A stretch of 64,000 nt of DNA, taken from positions 2,728,001 to 2,792,000 of the forward strand of contig NZ_CP070304.1 of assembly GCF_016917355.1 (NCBI RefSeq), given 5' to 3'. Under the pieces are notes generated by a model, which was given only the letters and a program-made list of their open reading frames with translations, was not told the DNA's origin and searched no databases. Source of the DNA: Glaciimonas sp. PAMC28666. Its GTDB lineage: Bacteria; Pseudomonadota; Gammaproteobacteria; Burkholderiales; Burkholderiaceae_D. Positions 35,546-49,002 of this stretch are shown one piece after another; position 1 is the stretch's first letter; each line of letters begins with the position of its first letter. The translations under genes and the position numbers were made by a program.

Positions 35546-38365
35546 TTAGTCCTTCAGTTTGGCAAACTGCTCATTTAGTTTAACCAAGACCGCAGTAAAA
35601 TTAGCTACACGCTCCTGTTCTTGTGCAACAACTTGCGCGGGAGCTCGGGCCACAAAGCTTTCGTTACTTAGCTTCGCCTGTGCTTTTGTAATTTCTGCGT
35701 CCAACCGGGTGATTTCCTTGGTAAGGCGTTCACGTTCAGCGGCAACATCAATTTCAACCTTCAGCATGAGCTTAGCATTGCCGACAATGGAAACAGGTGC
35801 AGGAGACTCGGGGAAGTCCTCTAATACTTGCACTTCAGATAACTTCGCCAATCCTTGCAGGTAAGGTACAAATGCTTTCAGTGCTTCCTGATGGTCCGCA
35901 TCTCCAGCAATAATCAGTGGTATCCGCAAGGCTGGAGAGAGTTGCATTTCCCCCCGCAGATTGCGACAAGCATCGGTCAGAGATTTTAATTCGGTCATCC
36001 ACGCTTCGGCCTTTTCATCGATTTTGTCTGGGCGTGCCTCTGGGTAGGATTGACGCATGATCGAATCGCCTGCTGCGTCCATCACATGCCCGGTCAGTGG
36101 CGCAACGCTTTGCCACAGTGCTTCAGTCACAAAAGGAATGATCGGATGGGCAAGTCGTAAAACAGTTTCCAGGACCCGCAACAAGGTTCGCCGGGTGGCT
36201 TGTTGTTGCGCCGGAGAACCATTTTGCATCTGAATTTTTGCCACCTCCAGATACCAGTCGCAATACTCATCCCAGACAAATTTATAGATCGCAGACGAAA
36301 TATTATCGAAACGGTAGTCTGTGAAACCCTTGGCGATTTCCATTTCAGTGCGTTGTAATTGGGAAACAATCCAACGATCCGCATAAGAGAAGTCTAATTT
36401 CTCCTTGTTGCATTCGCCAGCAGTATGACCGTCAAACCCGCAATCTTTGCCTTCCGTGTTCATGAGCACGAAGCGTGTCGCATTCCACAATTTGTTGCAG
36501 AAATTCCGATAGCCATCGCAACGGCTCAGATCGAAATTGATATTGCGTCCGAGCGTGGCAAGGGAGGCGAAGGTAAATCGCAGTGCGTCAGTACCAAAAG
36601 CGGGAATGCCATCCGCAAATTCCTTGCGCGTCGCCTTGGCAATGCTGTCGGCCTGCTTCGGATTCATCAGGCCGGTGGTGCGTTTGGCAACCAAAGTTTC
36701 TACATCAATGCCATCGATCAGGTCGATAGGATCTAATGTGTTTCCCTTCGATTTTGACATCTTCTGGCCGCTACCGTCGCGCACCAGACCGTGAACATAC
36801 ACGGTGCCGAACGGTACTTTTCCAGTGAAGTGGGTAGTCATCATGACCATTCGCGCCACCCAAAAGAAGATGATGTCAAAACCGGTCACCAGGACTGACG
36901 AAGGGAGGAACATTTTGTAATCAGGTGTTTCTTCCGGCCACCCCAACGTGGAAAAAGGGATTAATGCCGAAGAGAACCAGGTATCGAGAACGTCGTCATC
37001 ACGTCGGATTGTCTTATCACCAGCCTGCGCCTGCGCTTCCGCTTCAGTCCGGGCGACGTAGATCTTTCCGTCTTCGTCGTACCATGCGGGAATTTGATGG
37101 CCCCACCACAACTGACGCGAAACGCACCAGTCCTGGATATTGTTGAGCCATTGATTATAAGTTGTGGTCCAGTTCTCCGGCACCATCTTGATCTCACCGC
37201 TTGCGACTTTTTCCAGCGCGACTTCGGCAATCGATTTGCCGGGGAAGTGCGTACCTTCCGGTGCCGGTTTGCTCATCGCAACAAACCATTGGTCGGTCAG
37301 CATCGGCTCGATTACAACGCCGGTGCGGTCTCCGCGTGGAACCATGAGTTTATGTGGTTTGACCGATTCCAGCAGGCCTAGCGCATCCAGGTCAGCGACG
37401 ATTTGTTTGCGTGCGGCAAACCGGTCCATGCCCTGATACTGCTGCGGTGCGAATTCATTGATTTTTGCATCCAGAGTCAGGATGCTCATCTTGTCCAGAC
37501 TGTGCCGTTGACCGACGGCATAATCGTTAAAATCATGCGCGGGGGTGATCTTGACACAGCCGGTACCGAATTCTTTATCGACGTATTCGTCGGCAATGAT
37601 GGGAATTTCTCGACCGCACAATGGCAACATCAGCATCTTGCCAATCAGATGGGTATACCGCTCATCAGTAGGATCAACCGCGACAGCGGCGTCGCCCAGC
37701 ATGGTTTCCGGGCGGGTCGTTGCGACGGTCAAGTGACCACTTCCGTCGACCAATGGATAACGGATGTACCACATCGAGCCGTCTTCTTCTTCGGACACAA
37801 CTTCCAGATCGGAAACAGCGGTGCCAAGCATCGGATCCCAGTTAACCAGGCGTTTGCCGCGGTAGATCAGCCCTTGTTCGAACAGGCGTACAAACACCTC
37901 TGTCACGGTGCCGGATAAACCTGGATCCATTGTGAAATATTCACGGTCCCAGTCAGCGGATGAGCCGAGGCGCCGCATCTGCGCCGTAATGGCGGAGCCG
38001 GACTTTTCTTTCCATTCCCATACTTTTTCGATGAATTTTTCACGACCTAAATCATGACGCGATACTTTTTGCGCATCAAGTTGGCGCTCGACGACAATTT
38101 GCGTGGCGATGCCCGCGTGGTCCGTGCCAGGAATCCAAGCGGTATTAAAACCGCGCATGCGGTGATAACGCACCAGGCCATCCATGATGGTCTGATTGAA
38201 TGCGTGGCCCATGTGCAAGGTGCCAGTGACATTTGGTGGCGGTAACTGGATGCTGAACGACGGTTTGCTTACATCTGTGGTCGCGGCAAAATACCCGCGT
38301 TTTTCCCACTCGCTACGCCAGAATTGTTCAATCTCGGCAGGGTCGAAAGACTTGGCTAATTCCAT
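35546..38365 (-). CDS. valS: Valyl-tRNA synthetase
   Basis: 939 residues, full length. Class I synthetase motifs: the HIGH-type [13 protein letters not shown] at about residues 40-52 and [12 protein letters not shown]. The editing domain includes [15 protein letters not shown]. The C-terminal ~70 residues are a coiled coil ([20 protein letters not shown], ending [10 protein letters not shown]) that binds tRNA. It charges tRNA-Val. Single gene; the spacer upstream (38366-38661) contains no gene. Confidence 0.99.
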   Translation of the reverse strand: MELAKSFDPAEIEQFWRSEWEKRGYFAATTDVSKPSFSIQLPPPNVTGTLHMGHAFNQTIMDGLVRYHRMRGFNTAWIPGTDHAGIATQIVVERQLDAQKVSRHDLGREKFIEKVWEWKEKSGSAITAQMRRLGSSADWDREYFTMDPGLSGTVTEVFVRLFEQGLIYRGKRLVNWDPMLGTAVSDLEVVSEEEDGSMWYIRYPLVDGSGHLTVATTRPETMLGDAAVAVDPTDERYTHLIGKMLMLPLCGREIPIIADEYVDKEFGTGCVKITPAHDFNDYAVGQRHSLDKMSILTLDAKINEFAPQQYQGMDRFAARKQIVADLDALGLLESVKPHKLMVPRGDRTGVVIEPMLTDQWFVAMSKPAPEGTHFPGKSIAEVALEKVASGEIKMVPENWTTTYNQWLNNIQDWCVSRQLWWGHQIPAWYDEDGKIYVARTEAEAQAQAGDKTIRRDDDVLDTWFSSALIPFSTLGWPEETPDYKMFLPSSVLVTGFDIIFFWVARMVMMTTHFTGKVPFGTVYVHGLVRDGSGQKMSKSKGNTLDPIDLIDGIDVETLVAKRTTGLMNPKQADSIAKATRKEFADGIPAFGTDALRFTFASLATLGRNINFDLSRCDGYRNFCNKLWNATRFVLMNTEGKDCGFDGHTAGECNKEKLDFSYADRWIVSQLQRTEMEIAKGFTDYRFDNISSAIYKFVWDEYCDWYLEVAKIQMQNGSPAQQQATRRTLLRVLETVLRLAHPIIPFVTEALWQSVAPLTGHVMDAAGDSIMRQSYPEARPDKIDEKAEAWMTELKSLTDACRNLRGEMQLSPALRIPLIIAGDADHQEALKAFVPYLQGLAKLSEVQVLEDFPESPAPVSIVGNAKLMLKVEIDVAAERERLTKEITRLDAEITKAQAKLSNESFVARAPAQVVAQEQERVANFTAVLVKLNEQFAKLKD

Positions 38366-38661
38366 GATTTAGTGGTGTTATTTGCTAAAACAACGATTAT
38401 AAAGGACGCTGCGGTTTGGTTCGCCACTTGAGGCCAACATATTTAGGCACGTGCACCATAATTGTCGCTACCCACCTTGCATTAACGTCTGAAAATGCAT
38501 TTATCGTCTGGCAATTAATTGGAATTGGAATAACATGCCGTATAAAAAGTTGAAAAAAGGTATAAGCAGGCCTTCCAATATCAGATATAAATCTTTACGC
38601 CGCTCAGGTTGTCGGTGTTAGAATTCAGTTCGCTGACTTGGAATCATTGCAAGTCAACAAA

Positions 38662-38760
38662 ATGCTAGGGGTCCTGATTGCCTCTGTTAATTTATTAACA
38701 GGGCAATCGGGTGAGAAACACCCTCTGAACCTGATCTGGGTAATGCCAGCGAAGGGAAGC
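38662..38760 (+). promoter_or_regulatory. TPP riboswitch (THI element)
   Basis: The conserved strands are present in order: GCTAGGGGTCC, an elongated P3-type hairpin (CTGATTGCC ... GGCAATCGG), GTGAGAAACACCCTCTGAAC and CTGATCTGGGTAATGCCAGC, then GAAGGGAAGC. It lies about 110 bases before thiC and should switch off the thi operon when thiamine diphosphate is abundant. Confidence 0.95.
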
Positions 38761-38791
38761 CGTCGAGTTTGTGGTTGGTCTTATTTTATAA

Positions 38792-40786
<1,995 letters not shown>

Positions 40787-40794
40787 GCCGGATG

Positions 40795-40995
40795 ATGGAA
40801 ATCGAACTTAACGGTGTGGCGCATCAACTCGATGATAGCCAGACGCTGCAACAATTGGTAGCGGCTCTGGCAATGTCCGGTAAGGCGATTGCTGTGGCCG
40901 TCAATCGCCAGGTTGTGCCCGCCCACTTGTGGTCGCAGCATGTCCTGCTTCCAAGCGACAAGGTGGATTTGGTGCGTGCTATCGGTGGTGGTTAA
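40795..40995 (+). CDS. thiS: Sulfur carrier protein ThiS
   Basis: 66 residues with the essential C-terminal Gly-Gly (RAIGGG), the site of thiocarboxylate formation. Ubiquitin-like fold: MEIELNGVAHQL, LVAALAMSGKAIAVAVNRQV. GTG at 40783 (overlapping the thiC stop) or ATG at 40792 could also start it. It delivers sulfur to ThiG. The 200 bases to thiG (40996-41195) contain no gene; thiO, often found in this operon, is absent. Confidence 0.93.
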   Translation: MEIELNGVAHQLDDSQTLQQLVAALAMSGKAIAVAVNRQVVPAHLWSQHVLLPSDKVDLVRAIGGG

Positions 40996-41195
40996 GGTGC
41001 GCTGTCTGGCATAAAAGTGGTGCGAGATGGACTGCTGGCTTGTCGATACTGGTGGGGTGATATTAGTCATCACCAGTAAGCGGTCCGTTGCCAATTTTTC
41101 TGCCGACAAATCTCTCGCACACGATTGTTTGAACGCTAGTGGTTGGGTAACGCTGAGCGTTATCCAGCCAGCAAAGCAATACGAAAGGAAAAATC

Positions 41196-42008
41196 ATGAA
41201 CGTGAACAATACCCTCTCAGAAAGCCAACAAGATGTTGGTTTGATTATCGCTGGAAAAACCTACCGTTCCCGTCTATTGGTGGGCAGCGGAAAATATCGT
41301 GATCTGGATCAAACACGCGCAGCGACTGAAGCCAGCGGTGCTGAAATTATTACTGTCGCGATTCGCCGCGTCAACATCGGTCAGGATCCGAACGCACCGA
41401 ATTTACTGGACGTCGTGCCGCCTTCGCGTTACACGATATTGCCCAATACTGCTGGCTGCTATAACGCGAAAGATGCGGTTTATACGCTGCAATTAGGGCG
41501 GGAATTATTGGGTGGCCACAAGCTGGCAAAACTGGAAGTGCTTGGGGATGAGAAGACCTTGTTTCCAAACATGCCGGAGACCTTGAAAGCCGCTGAAACA
41601 CTGGTCAAGGATGGTTTTGACGTGATGGTGTATTGCAGCGACGATCCGATTCAGGCGCGTATTCTGGAAGAAATTGGATGCGTCGCCATCATGCCGTTGG
41701 CGTCCTTGATAGGGTCCGGCATGGGTATTCTAAACCCGTGGAACCTGTCGCTGATTATCGAACAGGCTAAAGTGCCAGTGTTGGTGGATGCCGGTGTCGG
41801 CACGGCATCTGACGCAGCGATTGCGATGGAACTGGGTTGCGATGGCGTGCTGATGAATACTGCGATTGCGGGCGCGCGCGATCCGATTCGTATGGCCCGC
41901 GCCATGCGACTGGCGGTTGAGGCCGGCCGCGAAGCTTTTCTTGCGGGCCGGATTCCGCGCCGTTTTGCGGCTTCGCCATCGTCGCCGATGGCTGGACGGA
42001 TCAAGTGA
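41196..42008 (+). CDS. thiG: Thiazole synthase ThiG
   Basis: 270 residues, full length. Builds the thiazole phosphate of thiamine from DXP, dehydroglycine and ThiS-thiocarboxylate. Family segments: [46 protein letters not shown]-like [17 protein letters not shown] and the phosphate loop [37 protein letters not shown] precedes the ATG. The DXP substrate comes from Dxs, also encoded in this window. Its end overlaps thiD. Confidence 0.98.
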   Translation: MNVNNTLSESQQDVGLIIAGKTYRSRLLVGSGKYRDLDQTRAATEASGAEIITVAIRRVNIGQDPNAPNLLDVVPPSRYTILPNTAGCYNAKDAVYTLQLGRELLGGHKLAKLEVLGDEKTLFPNMPETLKAAETLVKDGFDVMVYCSDDPIQARILEEIGCVAIMPLASLIGSGMGILNPWNLSLIIEQAKVPVLVDAGVGTASDAAIAMELGCDGVLMNTAIAGARDPIRMARAMRLAVEAGREAFLAGRIPRRFAASPSSPMAGRIK

Positions 42009-42895
42009 CCGGAAGTCATTCCAGTGCGCTCGATACCGCCTATGGAAAATCGCTTCGACAGCCCTTGACGCCACCCTGCGTTCTGGTGTTTTCGGGCTCA
42101 GATCCAAGTGGCGGGGCCGGTTTGCAAGCTGATATTACCGCGATAGCCGGGCTAGGTGCGCATCCAATGTCGGTGGTGACGGTCTTGACTGTGCAGGATA
42201 ACCAGCGGGTCTTTGGCGTTTATCCTGTGGCTGCTGATCTGGTACACCAACAGGCGCAGGTTTTGGTGGATAGGATTGAGATTTCGGCGGTCAAGCTCGG
42301 GATCGTCGGCAATCGCGCCAACGCTGAAGTGATCGCCGCCATCGTTCGACAGTTGCGCGTACGTCAGCCCGACTTACCAGTGGTATTCGATCCTGTGCTG
42401 GCGAACGGTGCGGGAGAATCTTTGTCGACGGAGGATCCGGTAGCGGCGCTGGCGCCGTTGTTTGCACTGGCAACGGTGATTACGCCGAACCGGATAGAGG
42501 TGAATCGATTATGTCCGACCGGGTGTGGTGAAGACAATTCACCCGATGTGCAGTCCCAACAGTTGTTAGCACGCGGCTGCCAGAACGTTTTATTAAAAGG
42601 CGGACACGGCCCAGAACTGGATCATGTGTTGAATCGTTGGTACACGCCGAATCACCAGCAAAGCTGGCGTTGGCCGCGCTTGTCCGGCGAATTCCATGGC
42701 AGCGGTTGTACGCTGGCGGCGGCATTGGCTGCCCTGCTGGCGCGAGGAATGCCGATGGAGCAAGCGATTGCAGCCGCACAGACTTACTGTCAACAGGCAC
42801 TGACGGCTTCTTACGCAATCGCGGACGGGCAGCGAATACCTAATCGCTTAACTCCGGATTGGTGGCGCAACATTGGTGCAACAGTGATGCCATAG
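42005..42895 (+). CDS. thiD: Hydroxymethylpyrimidine (phosphate) kinase ThiD
   Basis: 296 residues from a GTG that overlaps the thiG stop. Ribokinase-fold family motifs: [40 protein letters not shown] and [17 protein letters not shown] with the catalytic region. It phosphorylates HMP and HMP-P to HMP-PP. The first ~20 residues precede the usual family start, so a later start is possible. No defect seen. Confidence 0.95.
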   Translation: MTGSHSSALDTAYGKSLRQPLTPPCVLVFSGSDPSGGAGLQADITAIAGLGAHPMSVVTVLTVQDNQRVFGVYPVAADLVHQQAQVLVDRIEISAVKLGIVGNRANAEVIAAIVRQLRVRQPDLPVVFDPVLANGAGESLSTEDPVAALAPLFALATVITPNRIEVNRLCPTGCGEDNSPDVQSQQLLARGCQNVLLKGGHGPELDHVLNRWYTPNHQQSWRWPRLSGEFHGSGCTLAAALAALLARGMPMEQAIAAAQTYCQQALTASYAIADGQRIPNRLTPDWWRNIGATVMP

Positions 42896-43006
42896 CTACA
42901 GGATGGTTTCAGGTTAGTTACATGTCAGCTACATGTTAGTTACAGGATCGTCACGGGATAGCCAAACTGTAGCGTTGCGATTTTTATGGATGACGAAGGA
43001 GGCGTT

Positions 43007-43642
43007 GTGAAAAAGTTTAATCTGAAAGGTCTTTATATTGTCACGCCGGACTGGGACGATACGGCAAAATTAGTGGCGGTGAGCGAGCAAGCTTTAAAGG
43101 GCGGTGCAGCCTTGTTACAGTATCGCCACAAGACTGCCGATGCCGCGCTCCGTCTGCAGCAAGCGACATTATTGTTGGCCTTGTGTCGTCAATATGAGCG
43201 TCCGTTCATCATCAACGATCACGTCGATCTCTGCCTGGCGCTGGATGCGGATGGTATTCACGTCGGTGGCACGGACGCCAGCGTGGCGGAGATACGCGCC
43301 AGGGTTGGCCCGAATAAAATCGTCGGCGCATCTTGTTACGGCAGCATGGAAATGGCACACGACGCGGTCCTTCTCGGTGCCAGTTATGTTGCTTTCGGCG
43401 GCTTTTATCCCTCTAAAGTCAAAAAGTATGAAGTGAGCACGCAGGCGTCGATTGTGACCAACGCGAAGGCCGCGATCGCTTTGCCGAACGTTGTCATCGG
43501 CGGCATGACGGTGCAAAATGCGGCGCCCCTGGTAGCCGCTGGTGCCGATATGGTGGCGGCGATTAGCAGTGTTTATCTGGGCACAGACCCGTCTGCAGCG
43601 GCGCGCGAATTTGTCGCGCTATTTTCTGATCCGGACTTTTAA
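43007..43642 (+). CDS. thiE: Thiamine-phosphate synthase ThiE
   Basis: 211 residues from GTG 43007, which has GAAGGAGG just upstream. ATG 42986 is in frame, but that ribosome site lies inside its first codons. Joins HMP-PP with thiazole phosphate. Motifs: GLYIVTPDW, ALLQYRHK, PFIINDHVDLCLALDADGIHVGG, VGASCYGS, GGFYPSKVKK. Last gene of the thi operon, followed by a terminator. Confidence 0.95.
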   Translation: MKKFNLKGLYIVTPDWDDTAKLVAVSEQALKGGAALLQYRHKTADAALRLQQATLLLALCRQYERPFIINDHVDLCLALDADGIHVGGTDASVAEIRARVGPNKIVGASCYGSMEMAHDAVLLGASYVAFGGFYPSKVKKYEVSTQASIVTNAKAAIALPNVVIGGMTVQNAAPLVAAGADMVAAISSVYLGTDPSAAAREFVALFSDPDF

Positions 43643-43660
43643 ACTATCAATTACGGCAAT

Positions 43661-43689
43661 AAAAAACGGCGCTATCTGCGCCGTTTTTT
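43661..43689. terminator. Terminator after thiE
   Basis: AAAAAACGGCGC and GCGCCGTTTTTT form a perfect 12-bp stem with a five-base loop. It works in both directions and probably also ends the convergent dps transcript. Confidence 0.93.
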
Positions 43690-43704
43690 ATTATCTAATG
43701 ATGA

Positions 43705-44205
43705 TCAGCCCTCTAGCAAACTCCGCAACATCCATGCATTTTTTTCGTGTAACTGCATGCGTTGAGTCAGCAGATCAGCCGTTGGTTCGTCGGACGCGGC
43801 ATCGACCACAGGGAAGATTGAACGCGCAGTACGAGTGACCGACTCTTGTCCTTCGACCAGTTGCTGAATCATTTCTGTGGCGTTCGGAACGCCCACTGCT
43901 TCAGCGATGGTCGATAATTTGGCAAACGCTGTGTAGGAACCCGGCGCTGGGTAGCCCAACGCACGAATTCGTTCAGCGATCAGATCCACAGCCAGCGATA
44001 GTTCGGTGTATTGACCTTCAAACATCAGGTGCAATGTATTGAACATTGGCCCAGTGACGTTCCAGTGAAAATTGTGTGTTTTCAAATATAACGTGTAAGT
44101 ATCAGCGAGCAATTTGCTGAGGCCGTCTGCAATTTTTTTGCGATCTTTATCGTTGATGCCGATGTTGATAACCGCGACGTTTTTCTTTGCAACTATCTTT
44201 GCCAT
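43705..44205 (-). CDS. dps: Dps family DNA-protection / ferritin-like protein
   Basis: 166 residues. Dodecameric mini-ferritin that oxidises iron with peroxide and shields DNA in starvation. The intersubunit ferroxidase ligands are in [27 protein letters not shown] (His, His, Asp/Glu pattern). The N-terminus is short and lysine-containing. It ends convergently with the thi operon; GGAGTAATGC precedes the ATG. Confidence 0.95.
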   Translation of the reverse strand: MAKIVAKKNVAVINIGINDKDRKKIADGLSKLLADTYTLYLKTHNFHWNVTGPMFNTLHLMFEGQYTELSLAVDLIAERIRALGYPAPGSYTAFAKLSTIAEAVGVPNATEMIQQLVEGQESVTRTARSIFPVVDAASDEPTADLLTQRMQLHEKNAWMLRSLLEG

Positions 44206-44364
44206 TGCATTACTCCTTCAGTGGATTACGGGTTTTGGAATTGCCAAAATACTGATAGCATTGTGCGCAGCCATTTTATGTCAATTTGCCGGGTAGTGAA
44301 ACTGCGTGCCTGATTGAGGTTGCCGCGGCCTCCTTGAAGAGAAGGCCGGGCCACCCATGCGCCC

Positions 44365-45633
44365 TCACTCAACCGACATATTTCCCATCGATCGTTCCGA
44401 GCGGCGATGCAACGTGACGGTTAAAGCGACGCCTGCAAGCGCTGCCAGTGCAGCAAATAAAAATACTTCGGGATATCCAAACGCGGTGGCGATTAATCCC
44501 GCCAACGGTCCGGTAATGCCAAGGGCGACGTCCAAAAACATGGAATATGCTCCCAAAGCGCTCCCACGATTATGCTGCGGTACCCGGCGAACCGCTTCCA
44601 CACCGAGCGCAGGAAAGACTAGCGCGAAGCCACTTCCAGTAAGCGCAGCCCCGCACAAGGCTACCCAGGACGCGGTTGAAAAACCTAACAATAGTAAGCC
44701 GAATGCTTCGACCGCAAAGCAGGCTACCGCCACGCGAAAGCCACCAAAACGACCGATTGTTGTACTAAACAGAAGGCGAGCACCTACGAAAAAGCCACCA
44801 AACAAGGTGAGGGCGAAAGCGGCGTTAGACCAATGATGGCTGGCGTAAAACAACGTAATAAAAGTAGCGATAGACCCAAATCCCACTGATCCGAGAGCAA
44901 GGCCGAGGCCATGCGGCAACACCCGGCGCAGCACGTTTCCGAACGGCAGATGCTCACCTTTGATGACTGCCGTCGCTTGCTTGCGGCGCGCCAGATAGTA
45001 TCCAATAATCCCCAGTCCGACGATGACCACGCCGACCCAGGCCAGGCCCCATGCGTGAACAATCACCACGCCCAGCGGCGCCCCGACCGCTAGCGCGCCA
45101 TAAGTGGCTATCCCATTCCAGGAAATCATGCGGGCAGTATGCTGCGAACCGACGCGTCCGATTCCCCAGGCTATCGCACCCGTACCGACCAGGCTTTCCG
45201 AGTAGCCGAGCACCAATCTGCTGAGCATCAATACCACGAGACTCAGCCACGGGACCGACGGTAATAAGGCTGCGACAATTAAAACGCCGCCGCTTACGCC
45301 ACATCCAATCAAACCATACAATACCGATGTTTTAGGCCCAACCGAGTCGGCGATGCGCCCGGCGCGTGGGCGGCTAAGCATGGTCGCCAGATACTGAATA
45401 CTAATCGCAAGACCAGCCAATACGGAACTGTAGCCGAGGTCGACGTGTACGTAACCCGGTAGTACAGCCAACGGCAGTCCGATTGACAGATAGCAGATAA
45501 AAGTAAAAAAAGAGGTGGCAATAATGTGGAAACTGACAGCCCCTTCAGAAAGTGGCTGTAAAACTGGTTGTGGCTGTGCACCAGGCGTGGGAGCGGAGGG
45601 CGTACCGCCTTTCAAGCGGTCTTGTTCGAGCAT
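44365..45633 (-). CDS. MFS transporter (YhhS/YfcJ-like)
   Basis: 422 residues from the ATG of [10 protein letters not shown]; the frame opens 26 codons earlier. Twelve hydrophobic segments can be counted. The loop between helices 2 and 3 ([21 protein letters not shown]) is the MFS motif A, and the family resembles the YhhS/YfcJ arabinose-efflux-type group. The substrate is unknown. No adjacent regulator or enzyme gives a clue. Confidence 0.88.
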   Translation of the reverse strand: MLEQDRLKGGTPSAPTPGAQPQPVLQPLSEGAVSFHIIATSFFTFICYLSIGLPLAVLPGYVHVDLGYSSVLAGLAISIQYLATMLSRPRAGRIADSVGPKTSVLYGLIGCGVSGGVLIVAALLPSVPWLSLVVLMLSRLVLGYSESLVGTGAIAWGIGRVGSQHTARMISWNGIATYGALAVGAPLGVVIVHAWGLAWVGVVIVGLGIIGYYLARRKQATAVIKGEHLPFGNVLRRVLPHGLGLALGSVGFGSIATFITLFYASHHWSNAAFALTLFGGFFVGARLLFSTTIGRFGGFRVAVACFAVEAFGLLLLGFSTASWVALCGAALTGSGFALVFPALGVEAVRRVPQHNRGSALGAYSMFLDVALGITGPLAGLIATAFGYPEVFLFAALAALAGVALTVTLHRRSERSMGNMSVE

Positions 45634-45877
45634 GGTAGGCAATGGTGAAGAATAATAGTGGAGGATTGAGTTGTTTTGAATAGGCGGCAAAAACCGGGCA
45701 AAACTGGGCAAACGCGGTCACTTTTTAGAAAAATACAGAAAATCTGTTTGCTTTGATGCAATGCAGTATTTTACTCCTCTGGCCGCTTTGTTGCTTGCCG
45801 CGCTCGGACCTGGCCCGGCACCTGTTCCGAATCATATGGCAATAGGCCGTAGCATGCCGCGCAGTTATAATGGTGAG

Positions 45878-48160
45878 ATGCAAAATCTTCTTCAGAACCT
45901 TAATCCCGAACAACTCGCCGCAGTCACATTGCCCGCTCAATCAGCCTTGATTCTTGCAGGTGCCGGATCTGGCAAAACACGCGTATTGATTACCCGTATT
46001 GCATGGCTGATTCAAACCGGGCAAGTATCGCCCACCGGCGTGTTAGCGGTCACCTTTACCAATAAGGCTGCCAAAGAACTGATGGTGCGGTTGTCTGCGA
46101 TGTTGCCAATTAATACACGCGGGATGTGGATCGGGACTTTCCACGGGTTATGCAATCGTCTGTTACGCGCCCATCATAAAGACGCGGCATTGACGCCCAC
46201 GTTTCAAATTCTGGATTCGCAAGATCAGCTGTCGGCGATCAAACGGTTGCTTAAATCATTGAACATCGATGACGAAAAATACCCACCGCGTAGCTTGATG
46301 TATTTTATTAATGGCGCTAAAGATCAGGGTTTGCGTGCGCACGAGGTTGAAGCCAACGATGACTACAACCGTAAGTTTGTTGAGTTATATGCGCTGTATG
46401 ATCAACAGTGCCAGCGCGAAGGAGTGGTGGATTTCGCTGAATTGTTATTACGAACGTATGAATTGATGGTTAGAAATCAGCCACTGCGTGAGCATTATCA
46501 AGCGCGTTTTAAGCATATTCTGGTCGATGAGTTCCAAGACACCAATGATCTGCAATATAAATGGTTGAAACTGATGGCAGGTCAGGGCGGCGTGGTATTT
46601 GCCGTTGGCGATGACGACCAAAGCATTTACGCCTTTCGGGGTGCCAACGTCGGCAATATGAGTACCTTTGAGCGGGAATTTCAGGTCGAAAATTTGATTA
46701 AGCTTGAGCAAAATTATCGCTCGCATGGTCATATTCTGGACTCTGCCAACACGCTGATCGCCAACAACAGCAAGCGTCTCGGCAAGAACCTGCGCACCGA
46801 CGCTGGCCATGGCGAACCGGTAAGAATTTATGAGTCTACGAGCGATTTACTTGAGGCGCAGTGGATAATCGAAGAGGCCAAGAGCCTCATAAACGACGGT
46901 GCCGAACGCAGCCAAATTGCGATTTTGTATCGTTCCAACGCCCAATCCCGGGTGATTGAGCATGCGCTCTTCTCAGCCGGTATTCCGTATCGTGTATATG
47001 GCGGTCAGCGCTATTTCGAGCGGGCTGAAGTAAAGCATGCCATTGCGTATTTGCAGTTGATGGACAATCCGCATAACGATTCAGCATTTTTGCGGGTTGT
47101 GAATTTTCCGACCCGTGGTATCGGTGCGCGCTCGCTGGAGCATTTGCAGGATGCTGCCCGTCAACAAGGTATTTCACTGTATGCGGCGGTGCCTTATGTT
47201 GCGGGAAAGGCCGGTGCTTCGCTTGGCGCATTCCTAAAGTTAATTGAAGGTGCGCGGTTCGAGACGCAACATTTGCCGCTCCCCGAGATGGTGAAAATCA
47301 TGCTCGATGTCAGCGGGCTGATTATCCACTACGGCACTGAAAGAGAAGGCGCTGATCGCATCGAAAATTTGGAGCAATTGGTGAACGCGGCGACCTTATT
47401 CGTTTCAGAGGAAGGGTTTGGGTCCGATGCGCCAGCGTTGCTCGGCCCGCAAGCCGATGTATTGGCAGCGGCCTCGATCACGACCGCGGATGGTATCGAA
47501 ATTATCGACGCGGATGCCCGACTGTCTTTCATCATGTCGCCGTTGTCGGCGTTTTTGTCGCATGCGTCGTTAGAGGCGGGTGATAATCAAGCCAAGACCG
47601 GACAAGATGCCTTGCAACTGATGACGGTGCATTCCTCCAAAGGTCTCGAGTTCGAAGCGGTGTTCATCACCGGACTGGAAGAAGGTTTGTTTCCGCATGA
47701 GAATTCGCAAAAAGAAGATGCTGGTGTCGAAGAAGAGCGGCGTCTGATGTACGTTGCCATCACGCGTGCCAAGAAGCGTCTCTATATGAGTTTTTCGCAG
47801 ACCCGCATGTTACATGGGCAAACACGGTATAACCTGCGGTCACGTTTTTTTGATGAACTGCCGGAAGATGCGCTCAAATGGTTGTCACCCAAAATACAGC
47901 CGCAACAGCCTAGCTGGTTTGCCCATCCGAAAGCAGCGTGGGTTGATGAGCCGCAGTTTGGGGCGAATTCTATTGCGAACAAATTTGCAAAGCAGGATCT
48001 GGGTTGGCGTATAGGTGAAAACGTCGCGCATCAAAAATTTGGCGAAGGTGTGATCGTTAACATCGAAGGCAGTGGCGGCAATGCTCGTGCGCAAATTAAT
48101 TTTGGCAAACATGGAATGAAATTGCTGGATTTAACGGTCGCTAAACTGGAGAAGGTTTAG
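45878..48160 (+). CDS. uvrD: UvrD/Rep-type ATP-dependent DNA helicase
   Basis: 760 residues from the ATG of MQNLLQNLNPEQL; the frame extends upstream without support. Superfamily 1A motifs: LAGAGSGKTRVL (Walker A), VDEFQDTNDLQYKW (II), GDDDQSIYAFRGA (III), LEQNYRS (IV), MTVHSSKGLEFEAVFITGLEEG (V) and EEERRLMYVAITRAK (VI). The C-terminal Tudor-like domain (GENVAHQKFGEGVIVNIEG) is the RNA-polymerase-binding type of UvrD. It unwinds DNA in repair. TTATAAT stands seven bases before the ATG. Confidence 0.93.
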   Translation: MQNLLQNLNPEQLAAVTLPAQSALILAGAGSGKTRVLITRIAWLIQTGQVSPTGVLAVTFTNKAAKELMVRLSAMLPINTRGMWIGTFHGLCNRLLRAHHKDAALTPTFQILDSQDQLSAIKRLLKSLNIDDEKYPPRSLMYFINGAKDQGLRAHEVEANDDYNRKFVELYALYDQQCQREGVVDFAELLLRTYELMVRNQPLREHYQARFKHILVDEFQDTNDLQYKWLKLMAGQGGVVFAVGDDDQSIYAFRGANVGNMSTFEREFQVENLIKLEQNYRSHGHILDSANTLIANNSKRLGKNLRTDAGHGEPVRIYESTSDLLEAQWIIEEAKSLINDGAERSQIAILYRSNAQSRVIEHALFSAGIPYRVYGGQRYFERAEVKHAIAYLQLMDNPHNDSAFLRVVNFPTRGIGARSLEHLQDAARQQGISLYAAVPYVAGKAGASLGAFLKLIEGARFETQHLPLPEMVKIMLDVSGLIIHYGTEREGADRIENLEQLVNAATLFVSEEGFGSDAPALLGPQADVLAAASITTADGIEIIDADARLSFIMSPLSAFLSHASLEAGDNQAKTGQDALQLMTVHSSKGLEFEAVFITGLEEGLFPHENSQKEDAGVEEERRLMYVAITRAKKRLYMSFSQTRMLHGQTRYNLRSRFFDELPEDALKWLSPKIQPQQPSWFAHPKAAWVDEPQFGANSIANKFAKQDLGWRIGENVAHQKFGEGVIVNIEGSGGNARAQINFGKHGMKLLDLTVAKLEKV

Positions 48161-48185
48161 GCAGGAACCGTTGATTCTTTTGGGA

Positions 48186-48214
48186 TCGCCTCCCCAATGT
48201 GCGGGGAAGGCGTT
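48186..48214. terminator. Candidate terminator between uvrD and the convergent membrane gene
   Basis: CGCCTCCCC and GGGGAAGGCG pair with one bulge around a seven-base loop, followed by only three T. Weak but well placed between convergent genes. Confidence 0.45.
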
Positions 48215-48226
48215 TATGGTGAAATG

Positions 48227-48997
48227 TTATTTATCCGATGTCTCTGGCGCACCAAAAATCTGCTTGTAGGTCGGATAGAACGAACAATACATCACGACCG
48301 TTAGCATGATCGATAATGGCAACAATACCATCAGTGTAATCGAGGCATTGCCGACTAGCAGTGCCACTATCACGCTCACAATTGCTGGCAGTAAAACGCC
48401 GAAAACGATCCAGGTAAGCCCGTATACCATAAACGCTTTGGTCTCGCGTTGAACGGCAAAGAAGCTATAAAAAATGGCTTTCAGGACGCTCATTTTTTGC
48501 CAGACGATCAATGGCGCGGCGTACCAGAATCCCATCGCAAACGGTACATACACGGCAGCCGAAAACATCATGGCAAATGTCATATTGGATTCTTGTGCTG
48601 TTTTGGCATCAAGCGGAATCTGACCCGTCATGGCTTCCCAGAAAACCCCGCCATCAATGAGCGCCGACGCGCCAATCGCAATCATGGCGGCAAGTAAATA
48701 CAGGCATCCCAGCAGAAGCAGATTTTTGCATGCAGGAGAACGAAATCCCGTTAGTAGCAAGTTTGGGTAGACGCGTTTGTCGTTCTCAATCTGCACACAG
48801 GCTTGCATAAACGCCATCGAAAAAACTGGCACCAATATCAGCGGCAGCAACTGCCCCAGCACCGGAATGATGCCGACAGCCAGCATCAGGAACATGTACG
48901 ATAGGAACAGAGTCGAGATTTCAGCCGGTTGTTTGCGAAACAGCGCAAAGCCACTTTTTACCCAAATCCAACCAGTTTTTGCAGGCAATTTTTCCAT
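48227..48997 (-). CDS. BPSS1780-family membrane protein
   Basis: 256 residues, multi-span (about six hydrophobic segments). The N-terminus PAKTGWIWVKSGFALFRKQP is characteristic of a family conserved in Burkholderiales. The function is unknown. It sits just downstream of thrB on the same strand, with five bases between, so the two are probably co-transcribed. Confidence 0.88.
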   Translation of the reverse strand: MEKLPAKTGWIWVKSGFALFRKQPAEISTLFLSYMFLMLAVGIIPVLGQLLPLILVPVFSMAFMQACVQIENDKRVYPNLLLTGFRSPACKNLLLLGCLYLLAAMIAIGASALIDGGVFWEAMTGQIPLDAKTAQESNMTFAMMFSAAVYVPFAMGFWYAAPLIVWQKMSVLKAIFYSFFAVQRETKAFMVYGLTWIVFGVLLPAIVSVIVALLVGNASITLMVLLPLSIMLTVVMYCSFYPTYKQIFGAPETSDK

Positions 48998-49002
48998 TAT
49001 AT

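Noticed and set aside
42896-42960. Short repeats of TTAGTTACA between thiD and thiE
   Set aside because: Only two or three irregular copies; no structure beyond chance and no second riboswitch features.
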